Shown piece by piece: positions 32,569 to 37,847 of a stretch of 37,847 nucleotides of DNA. The first letter of the stretch is position 1, and each line of letters opens with the position of its first letter. The position numbers were made by a program, and so were the translations under genes. The stretch lies in IMG/VR virus record IMGVR_UViG_3300042387_000871, positions 1 to 37,847 of that record, one strand, 5' to 3'. The stretch is from a virus. A model generated the notes under the pieces. It saw only the letters and a list, made by a program, of their open reading frames with translations, ran no database searches and was not told where the DNA came from.

Positions 32569-33086
32569 GGCAGATCGAGACGCCGAAGGAGCCGGAAGTG
32601 ATTGCGGAGCTGCGCGGGTGGCATCGTGAAGGGTGCGAGAACCTGTTCACGATTGGCGAAGTGCTGGCGGTGGATATTGCCGACATCCTCGCCGCCTACG
32701 ACGCCATCGTGGCCGAGCGGCAGGCAACGGTGGTGGTGCTAGATGAGTGGCGGGTGACGGACAAGGACGGGGTGCTGATTGCCACGTTTCGCACAGAACA
32801 TGACGCCAACGCATATCGTGTCGGCTTGGACGATGACGACGAGGCGTGGCCGCTGTATGCCCCTCACCGCGTCGTGCGCGTGGCGCTGGTGGATGAACGT
32901 GTAAGCAAGGCTTACACGTTGCCACGGGTGACGGACGAGATGGTGGAGCGGGCGGCGGGAGTGTTCTACGCGGCGACGATCCGATTCCCGTCGTTTGAAG
33001 ATGCTCACCAGTACCTCCGAGAGATGTACACACGGACAGCCAGAGCCGCCATTACCGCCGCGCTGGAGGGGCCGCGTGACGAATAA
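32565..33086 (+). CDS. Hypothetical protein, 173 residues
   Basis: Starts GTG 32565 (GTGA overlap with the previous stop). The middle is a small alpha/beta unit (VVVLDEWRVTDKDGVLIATF, then EHDANAYRVGLDDDD), and the end helical (DEMVERAAGVFYAATIRFPS). Codon use is milder than in nearby genes. No family recognised. Confidence 0.55.
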   Translation: MRQIETPKEPEVIAELRGWHREGCENLFTIGEVLAVDIADILAAYDAIVAERQATVVVLDEWRVTDKDGVLIATFRTEHDANAYRVGLDDDDEAWPLYAPHRVVRVALVDERVSKAYTLPRVTDEMVERAAGVFYAATIRFPSFEDAHQYLREMYTRTARAAITAALEGPRDE

Positions 33087-33255
33087 CCCCGGCAGCGACG
33101 AGGCCGTGGCGCAGGGCTGCACCTGCCCCGTGCTCGACAACGGGCGCGGCCGTGGCGCCTATTACATCGGCGGGAAATGGATGCACTGGATTGCGTTCGG
33201 ATGTCCCGTTCATGATGGCGTAAAGTCAACCATCAACAACAACGACGATGCTTGA
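33076..33255 (+). CDS. Small conserved phage protein, NNPGSDEAVAQGCTCPVLDN type
   Basis: 59 residues from GTG 33076, with GGAGGGG at 33,064-33,070. The start NNPGSDEAVAQGCTCPVLDN and later FGCPVH are familiar to me from many small phage proteins of unknown role. Three cysteines and a histidine could bind a metal. It overlaps the preceding gene by 11 bases and the exonuclease by 8. Confidence 0.7.
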   Translation: MTNNPGSDEAVAQGCTCPVLDNGRGRGAYYIGGKWMHWIAFGCPVHDGVKSTINNNDDA

Positions 33256-33925
33256 ATATTCGGCAAAGCGCCCGCTAATCCTGGATATTGAGACCGTGCC
33301 GATAGCGGCGCACCTCGAGATGCCGTATCCGGAATCGAGCCGATCGGCGCCGGCCAATTATAAGAGCGAGGATGCGATCGCGAAGTGGCGGGAGGCGGAC
33401 CGGCTCAAGTGGGCCGCGGAACGCGCGAAGGAGTGCAGTCTGAACCCGCGGCTCGGGCGTCTGTTGGTGATCGGGACTAGCGTCGAAACGTTGGTGGTCG
33501 ACGATCCGGCGCAGGAAGCCGCGGCCCTGACGCGATTCTGGGAGCTCGCGCACGGGACCGGCGGGCGGGTCGTGACGTGGAACGGGTCGTGGGACCTCCG
33601 GTTCCTCGTGATTCGGTCCCTTGCGCACGGCGTGACGATCCCGCTGCCGCCGTCAACCGTGCAGGGATGGTTTAAGCGGTACGTAACCTTTCCGCATTAC
33701 GACTGCAAAGCGGTGCTGATGAACTGGGATACGGCGCGGGCCGGCGACGGGCTGAACGAGTGGGCAATCTTTTTCGGGCTCGAGGGGAAGGCCGACGGCA
33801 TGACTGGCGCGGACGTGTGGCCGATGTATCAGGCCGGCCGCCTCGAGGACGTGGTGCGGTATTGCGAGCAGGACGTCGCGCTGACCGCGGCCATTTACCA
33901 ACGCATCGCGGCGGTTCTGGCGTGA
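33248..33925 (+). CDS. 3'-5' exonuclease, DEDD (PolB-like) family
   Basis: 225 residues. RNase H-like nuclease with ILDIETV (Asp13, Glu15), TWNGSWDLRFL (Asp116) and RYCEQDVALT (Tyr205, Asp209), the three DEDDy motifs of predicted 3'-5' exonucleases related to the proofreading domain of family B polymerases. No polymerase domain is present here or elsewhere in the window, so it likely acts in recombination, repair or host DNA breakdown with the ERF protein and VRR-NUC nuclease. It overlaps the next gene as GTGA. Confidence 0.85.
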   Translation: MLEYSAKRPLILDIETVPIAAHLEMPYPESSRSAPANYKSEDAIAKWREADRLKWAAERAKECSLNPRLGRLLVIGTSVETLVVDDPAQEAAALTRFWELAHGTGGRVVTWNGSWDLRFLVIRSLAHGVTIPLPPSTVQGWFKRYVTFPHYDCKAVLMNWDTARAGDGLNEWAIFFGLEGKADGMTGADVWPMYQAGRLEDVVRYCEQDVALTAAIYQRIAAVLA

Positions 33926-34365
33926 CGGGGTTCCCGGATCGGTTCCGGCGTCGACAGCAGCAAGCCGCGGCGCCGGATGGCCGGCAGAAAAAAGCGCCGC
34001 GGCACCTCGAGTCGCTCGAGCAGCGGCTGTTCGTGCAGCGGTTTCGGCTCGATCCGGTGACGCGCTACCTCACCGCGTGTGCCATTCCGAACGGGGGGAA
34101 GCGGTCGGCGCGCGAGGCGGCCATCCTGAAAGCGGAAGGCGTCACGGCCGGGGCGCCGGATTGGGTGCTGTTCCATCGGACGCGGCAGTATGTCGGGCTC
34201 GCGCTCGAGTTTAAGTCGCCGAACGGAACGGGGCGGGTGTCGCCGGCGCAGGTGGCGTTTCTTGACGGATTGCGGCACAACGGCTGGTCAGTCCATATTG
34301 TCAAGACGGCGGTGGACGCCTGGGAGGTGCTGATGCGGTTTATCGAGGGGGAAGCCGGTGCGTGA
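33922..34365 (+). CDS. VRR-NUC domain nuclease
   Basis: 147 residues from GTG 33922. Residues ~45-140 hold the domain: IPNGGKRSAREAAILKAEGV, then GAPDWVLF (Asp80) and LALEFKSPNGTGRVSPAQ (Glu96, Lys98, Gln110), a PD-(D/E)xK active site. Stand-alone phage VRR-NUC proteins are proposed structure-specific nucleases that resolve branched DNA before packaging. The N-terminal ~40 residues are basic and Gln-rich. It overlaps the next gene by eight bases. Confidence 0.88.
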   Translation: MTGFPDRFRRRQQQAAAPDGRQKKAPRHLESLEQRLFVQRFRLDPVTRYLTACAIPNGGKRSAREAAILKAEGVTAGAPDWVLFHRTRQYVGLALEFKSPNGTGRVSPAQVAFLDGLRHNGWSVHIVKTAVDAWEVLMRFIEGEAGA

Positions 34366-34708
34366 TATGACGGTGACGGAGGCGGCGAAAATGATCGGCG
34401 TGTCGCGCGCGCGGGTCTATCAACGGATTACCGGACAGGCCGGGACCTGGGACCCGGGACGGCCGTTGCCGGCGATTCTGGTGCGATCGACTTCGCGGGG
34501 GGCGCGGAACGGCCGGCAGATGCGGATCGATTTCGCGTTGGCGCTCGAGTGGCGGCAGGAGCGGTTGGCGGCCGGCCTCGAGGTCGGGCCGATCCCGGCG
34601 GCTGATCCCGAGGACGCGGTGCCGGCGCCGCCGGTGATGCCGAGTAAACACGACGCGATCAACGAGCCGACGGTGACGATTGGGTTGCCGACACTGACGC
34701 CTTTTTGA
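34358..34708 (+). CDS. Helix-turn-helix protein (MerR/excisionase-like start)
   Basis: 116 residues from GTG 34358; ATG 34367 is possible. The start TVTEAAKMIGVSRARVYQRI is a clear helix-turn-helix of the type found in excisionases and MerR-like regulators. A basic middle follows (RSTSRGARNGRQMRIDFALA), then a Pro-rich tail. Without an integrase in the genome an excision role is unlikely; a small-terminase-like or regulatory role is possible. Confidence in DNA binding is good, in function low. Confidence 0.65.
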   Translation: MRDMTVTEAAKMIGVSRARVYQRITGQAGTWDPGRPLPAILVRSTSRGARNGRQMRIDFALALEWRQERLAAGLEVGPIPAADPEDAVPAPPVMPSKHDAINEPTVTIGLPTLTPF

Positions 34709-34718
34709 CGGAGGAACG

Positions 34719-34886
34719 ATGGACGAGACGACGACGACGCCGTGGGTGGAAACGGTGATGGGACTGTCGCATGGACGCCGCATTGTGTCGCATGTGTACC
34801 ACGATCACCTGCAGCGGGTGCGGTGTGCGCGCGCCCAAGCGGAGTGGGCGGCCGGCGTGTGCGATCTGACGCTCGGGCGGACCTGA
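34719..34886 (+). CDS. Small hypothetical protein, 55 residues
   Basis: ATG 34719 with GGAGGA (34710-34715) upstream. It begins MDETTTTPWVETVMGLSHGR and has a helical, His/Arg-rich remainder (IVSHVYHDHLQRVRCARAQ). No family recognised. It precedes the next start by three bases. Confidence 0.6.
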   Translation: MDETTTTPWVETVMGLSHGRRIVSHVYHDHLQRVRCARAQAEWAAGVCDLTLGRT

Positions 34887-34889
34887 CCG

Positions 34890-35090
34890 ATGCCGATGCC
34901 GACGCCGGCTCCGGGGGAGAAGAAGGACGCGTTTCTGGCGGCCTGTATGGATGATACGGTGATGCTGGACGAGTACCCGGACGCGGCGCAGCGGTATGCG
35001 GTCTGCCTGGCGCAATGGGATAAGGACCGCAGCGCAAAGGTCGCCCGGGACACGGGGAGCGGATGGCCGACGAATCCGTTTACGGCATGA
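34890..35090 (+). CDS. Small protein with EYPDxxQRxAVC motif
   Basis: 66 residues. KKDAFLAACMDDTVMLDEYP continuing to QRYAVCLAQW is a short domain I know from many phage head and packaging-region proteins, either alone or fused to larger ones, with no settled function; two cysteines and a Trp are its constant points. Its stop overlaps the internal ATG 35087 of the ParB gene. Confidence 0.65.
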   Translation: MPMPTPAPGEKKDAFLAACMDDTVMLDEYPDAAQRYAVCLAQWDKDRSAKVARDTGSGWPTNPFTA

Positions 35091-35833
35091 GTGCCGCGCC
35101 GTGGGTGCGGATGCCGCTCGGGAAGGTGAAGTCGAACCCGAGCAATCCGCGGATTATCAAGGACGACAAGTTCCGGAAGTTGGTGCAGTCGATTCGGGAC
35201 TTTCCCGAGATGCTTGAGCTCCGGCCAATCGTCGTGGATGCCGAGGGCGTGGTGCTCGGGGGCAATATGCGCCTACGGGCGGCGAAGGAAGCCGGCCTAA
35301 CGGACGTGCCGGTGATCCGGGCCGAGCACCTCACCGCGGAGCAACAGCGGGAGTTCGTGGTCAAGGACAACGTGGGGTTCGGCGAGTGGGATTGGGACGC
35401 GTTGGCGAACGCGTGGGACCGCGACGAGTTGGTGGCGTGGGGTATGGACGTGCCGACCGAGGCCGAGGACAAGGAAGCGTATACGGCGAAAATTGTGGCG
35501 CCGGACTACGAGATGACGGGCGAGTGCCCACCGGTCGAATCGTTGATCGATGTCGGCAAGTACGAGGCCCTGGTGACGGCGATCAATAAGGAAAAAGCGT
35601 TACCGGCTAACGTGAAAGCGTTTCTTGCGTACGCGGCGACGCGGCATGTCGTGTTCGACTACCAAGCGATCGCGGAATACTACGCGCACGCCCCGGCCTA
35701 TGTGCAACGGCTGATGGAGGCGTCGGCCCTTGTGATTGTCGATTACGAGGACGCGATCAAGAACGGCTTCGTCGTGTTGTCGGACAGTATCCGTGACGCG
35801 ATGCTCGACGATTACGAAACGGTTGATGTGTAA
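35063..35833 (+). CDS. ParB-like nuclease-fold protein linked to TAGT
   Basis: 256 residues from ATG 35063 (GGAG close by); ATG 35087, overlapping the previous stop, is an alternative. Residues ~15-110 form a ParB/sulfiredoxin domain: KVKSNPSNPRIIKDDKFRKL, and VVLGGNMRLRAAKEAG with the conserved GNxR-type motif. The C-terminal half (YEALVTAINKEKALPANVKA, AIAEYYAHAPAYVQRLMEAS) resembles the region that, from memory, follows ParB domains beside TET-associated glycosyltransferases. It overlaps the TAGT gene by eight bases. Suggested role: recognising or nicking DNA for modification or packaging. No ParA gene is present, so plasmid-type partition is unlikely. Confidence 0.8.
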   Translation: MADESVYGMSAAPWVRMPLGKVKSNPSNPRIIKDDKFRKLVQSIRDFPEMLELRPIVVDAEGVVLGGNMRLRAAKEAGLTDVPVIRAEHLTAEQQREFVVKDNVGFGEWDWDALANAWDRDELVAWGMDVPTEAEDKEAYTAKIVAPDYEMTGECPPVESLIDVGKYEALVTAINKEKALPANVKAFLAYAATRHVVFDYQAIAEYYAHAPAYVQRLMEASALVIVDYEDAIKNGFVVLSDSIRDAMLDDYETVDV

Positions 35834-36680
35834 GGACTTCGCGGCGTTTGTGCTGTCGAACCGTCGACCGGATCGCGTGTATACCGTGGCCTCGTTGCGG
35901 AAGGCCGGGTATACGGGGCCGGTCTACATCGTGCTCGACAACGAAGATCCGACGATCGAGGAATATCGCGCGCGGTACGGCGAGCAGGTCCTGGTATTCG
36001 ATAAGGAGGCGGTCGGGCGCACGTTCGACCTGGCGGATACGTTTTTTGCGAAAAAGGGGGTCGTCGTGTTTGCGCGCAATGCGGTGGCGGCGCTGGCCGA
36101 ACAGCAGGGCGTTGCGCGATGGATTCAGCTTGATGACGATTATACGGATTTCGTGTACAAGTTTGACGGCGACGGGCAGTATCGGGAGCGGAAAATTCGG
36201 TCCCTGGACCGGGTGTTTGCGGCGTTAGTGCAGTTTCAGCAAAGCACGCCGGCCGTGACCATCTGCATGGCGCAGAATGGCGATTTTTTAGGAGGAGCGA
36301 AATCGCGATACGGGCAAGCGGTGCTGTTGATGCGGAAAGCGATGAATACGTTCGTCTGCTCAAGGGACAAGCCGCTGCAGTTTGTCGGCCGGATAAACGA
36401 GGACGTCAATACGTATGTCACGGCTGGGATGCGCGGCGCGTTGCTATGTAGCATCAACACGGTGGCGATCATCCAAAAGCAAACGCAGAGCAATAAGGGC
36501 GGGATGACGGAAACGTACCTCGCGGCCGGGACGTACCTCAAGTCGTTTTACACGGTGATGATGGCGCCGTCCTGCGTAAAAATCGGCATGATGGGGCAAA
36601 ACCATCGTCGGATTCATCATCGGATTGCCTGGCGATATGCGGTTCCGAAGATCATCGACCAACGGCATCGGAAGCCGTAA
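35826..36680 (+). CDS. TET-associated glycosyltransferase (TAGT family)
   Basis: 284 residues. GT-A type: WIQLDDDYTDF with the Asp103-105 metal site, AMAQ-like CMAQNGDFLGG, VGRINEDVNTY (187-197) and QKQTQSNKGGMTETYLAAGT (217-236), then MMGQNHRRIHHRIAW with conserved histidines. This set matches the TAGT family as I remember it, predicted to add sugars to hydroxymethylated pyrimidines in phage DNA made by TET/JBP dioxygenases. No such dioxygenase is visible in this genome. Start ATG 35826 overlaps the ParB-like gene; codon use is clearly milder (more A and T) than average here, so recent transfer is possible. It lies directly before the packaging genes. Confidence 0.88.
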   Translation: MCKDFAAFVLSNRRPDRVYTVASLRKAGYTGPVYIVLDNEDPTIEEYRARYGEQVLVFDKEAVGRTFDLADTFFAKKGVVVFARNAVAALAEQQGVARWIQLDDDYTDFVYKFDGDGQYRERKIRSLDRVFAALVQFQQSTPAVTICMAQNGDFLGGAKSRYGQAVLLMRKAMNTFVCSRDKPLQFVGRINEDVNTYVTAGMRGALLCSINTVAIIQKQTQSNKGGMTETYLAAGTYLKSFYTVMMAPSCVKIGMMGQNHRRIHHRIAWRYAVPKIIDQRHRKP

Positions 36681-36708
36681 GGCCTCCGGCATAAACAATG
36701 GGGGAACA

Positions 36709-37011
36709 GTGACAACAAAGAACCTCAAGCCGTTTCCGAAGGGCGTCAGCGGGAACCCGAAGGGGCGGCCAAAGCTGCCCGACATCCGCGAGGCTTTGGC
36801 GAAGGTGCTGGCCGACGAAAAAGACGGCATCACGGCGCTCGAGGCGACCCTCGCGGCGCTGCGGGCGAAGGCAGTCCGGGGCGACGTTCGGGCGGCGGAG
36901 GTGCTGCTCGATCGGGCGTTCGGAAAGGCGGCGCAAACAATGGACGTGACCTCGGCCGGCGAGAAGATCGTGACGCCGCCGATTGTCTGGTCGGATGCGG
37001 TGGGGTCGTGA
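36709..37011 (+). CDS. DUF5681-type protein, probable small terminase
   Basis: 100 residues from GTG 36709 with GGGGGA four bases upstream. It begins TKNLKPFPKGVSGNPKGRPK, the DUF5681 signature, then helices (IREALAKVLADEKDGITALE, AVRGDVRAAEVLLDRAFGKA). Proteins with this signature commonly lie just before large terminase genes, and a basic N-terminus with helical core would suit DNA recognition at packaging start. The small-terminase role is inference from position. It overlaps the next gene as GTGA. Confidence 0.7.
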   Translation: MTTKNLKPFPKGVSGNPKGRPKLPDIREALAKVLADEKDGITALEATLAALRAKAVRGDVRAAEVLLDRAFGKAAQTMDVTSAGEKIVTPPIVWSDAVGS

Positions 37012-37613
37012 AGTATTACGAAGGATGGTGGGAGGCGAACCACGTGACGCGCGGCAACGATCTCGCGCGGTGGCTCTGGGAGTCGGATCGCTCGAGCCGT
37101 GAGGCGGTCGGGGCGATCGCGGACCGGTTGTGTCGGGACCGGCTCACCGTGCTCGAGTGCGGTCCTGGCGTCTATGTGGATGCCGAGATGATTTGGCAGG
37201 ACCGGCCAGAAGTCGCGTACGCGGCGATTGATGTGACGCCGGCGATCGTGGCCGCGGGGACGGCGAAAGGGCTCGCGGTGCAGCTCGGGTCGGTTGAGGC
37301 CATTCCGTTGCCGGATCGCTCGGTCGACCTCGTGTACTGCCGGCACGTACTGGAGCATCTGCCGAGCTATCGTCAGGCGCTGACGGAGATGATGCGCGTC
37401 GCCTCGAGCGTGGCCGTGGCGGTGCTGTGGCGGCTCGATGTCGAGGCCGAGGCCGACGTCATCCTGTGGAATACGGTCGAGGACGTGCCCGACACCTTCC
37501 ATAATATGTACGCGCAACGGGCGATCTCGGCGTGGTTGGACGGGCTCGGCGTGCCGTATACCTGGGAGCGGACGCGGCAGGATTGGGTGTTGACGATGGA
37601 CGTGACGCGATGA
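37008..37613 (+). CDS. SAM-dependent methyltransferase (type 11-like)
   Basis: 201 residues from GTG 37008, overlapping both neighbours (GTGA and ATGA). Motif I is LECGPG (49-54), motif II ends in Asp75 (AAIDV), and the class I end motif is LPDRSVDLVYCRHVLEHLPS (101-120). It lacks DNA-methylase NPPY or PCQ motifs, so the substrate is more likely a small molecule, sugar or protein. Placement between the two terminase genes, with coupled translation, is unusual and may link it to DNA modification or packaging. Confidence 0.85.
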   Translation: MKYYEGWWEANHVTRGNDLARWLWESDRSSREAVGAIADRLCRDRLTVLECGPGVYVDAEMIWQDRPEVAYAAIDVTPAIVAAGTAKGLAVQLGSVEAIPLPDRSVDLVYCRHVLEHLPSYRQALTEMMRVASSVAVAVLWRLDVEAEADVILWNTVEDVPDTFHNMYAQRAISAWLDGLGVPYTWERTRQDWVLTMDVTR

Positions 37614-37847
37614 CGGGGGCGGGCTCGGCGACGGTCGAGCCGCTCGTGTTGCTCGCGCCGTACCGGGCCCTATTTCATCCCAACCCGTCCTGGCGTTACG
37701 CGTTTCTGACGGGCGGCCGCGGGTCGGGGAAATCGTTCCATCTGTCGGTGTTCCTGCTGAACCTGACGTACGAGACGGGGCACGTCATCCTGTTTACCCG
37801 GTACACGATGGAGTCGGCCGGCGCGTCGATTATCCCGGAGTTCGTGG
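37610..37847 (+). CDS. terL: Terminase large subunit, N-terminal part (continues at window base 180)
   Basis: ATG 37610 overlaps the methyltransferase stop as ATGA. It gives MTGAGSATVEPLVLLAPYRA at the start and Walker A GGRGSGKS at residues 35-42. The frame runs off the window; through the terminal overlap it continues into the left-edge fragment (2-1,195). The full protein is about 417 residues. The only differences from the left copy are two silent arginine codons. Confidence 0.95.
   Translation, partial: MTGAGSATVEPLVLLAPYRALFHPNPSWRYAFLTGGRGSGKSFHLSVFLLNLTYETGHVILFTRYTMESAGASIIPEFV
37669..37847. repeat. Right copy of the 179-base terminal overlap
   Basis: Counterpart of bases 1-179, with T at 37,696 and C at 37,720. 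The last 127 bases are identical to 53-179. It shows that the sequence is circular or circularly permuted. Confidence 0.93.

Noticed and set aside
34358-34708. Excisionase as a sign of a temperate phage
   Set aside because: The helix-turn-helix fits, but there is no integrase, attachment site or CI-type repressor in the whole circle.
27478-37011. TET/JBP 2-oxoglutarate dioxygenase among the early hypotheticals
   Set aside because: No HxD...H with a distal Arg in a fitting double-stranded beta-helix pattern in any + strand gene that I read.

Overview
The window is a complete, circularly closing genome of a small tailed phage with siphovirus-type gene content. Bases 1-179 recur at 37,669-37,847, giving a unit of 37,668 bp. 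The large terminase gene is cut by the arbitrary window ends: it starts at 37,610 and finishes at 1,195. Every gene I can support lies on the + strand. Most are packed tightly, with ATGA, GTGA or TAATG overlaps and good Shine-Dalgarno sites, one of which (26,480-26,488) matches the bacterial 16S 3' end in full. The sequence is very GC-rich with strongly GC-ending codons, so the host is probably a high-GC bacterium that I cannot name. I see no integrase, DNA polymerase, helicase, primase or RNA polymerase, so replication must lean on the host.

Layout. (1) Packaging and head, 36,709-1,195 and 1,297-6,501: a DUF5681 protein (probable small terminase), a SAM methyltransferase, large terminase, a portal/Mu-F-like fusion, prohead protease and HK97-fold capsid. 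(2) Glycosyltransferase and connectors, 6,482-9,072. (3) Fibre cassette, 9,077-14,465: repeat-built fibre, glycine-rich tip, tail assembly chaperone, and a protein made of about 15 short repeats. (4) Tail, 14,477-24,482: connector/completion proteins, tail tube, gpG/gpGT chaperones with a -1 frameshift site, tape measure and a 1607-residue hub. (5) A second glycosyltransferase and lysis genes, 24,507-26,811. (6) A 666-base stretch without genes that holds a terminator, many hairpins and the best promoter of the window. (7) Early genes, 27,478-36,680: small unknown proteins, a C5-cytosine methyltransferase, an XRE regulator, an ERF annealing protein, an exonuclease, a VRR-NUC nuclease, a ParB-like protein and a TET-associated glycosyltransferase (TAGT).

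The most interesting reading is a possible DNA hypermodification system. A C5 methyltransferase, a ParB-like protein, a TAGT-family glycosyltransferase, a further SAM methyltransferase between the terminase genes and two GT4-type glycosyltransferases share one small genome, but no TET/JBP dioxygenase is visible. The palindrome CTCGAG is also far commoner than base composition predicts, in all three codon phases, sometimes at the cost of rare codons. A hairpin-dense, gene-free region near 27.0-27.4 kb may encode an undescribed structured RNA.
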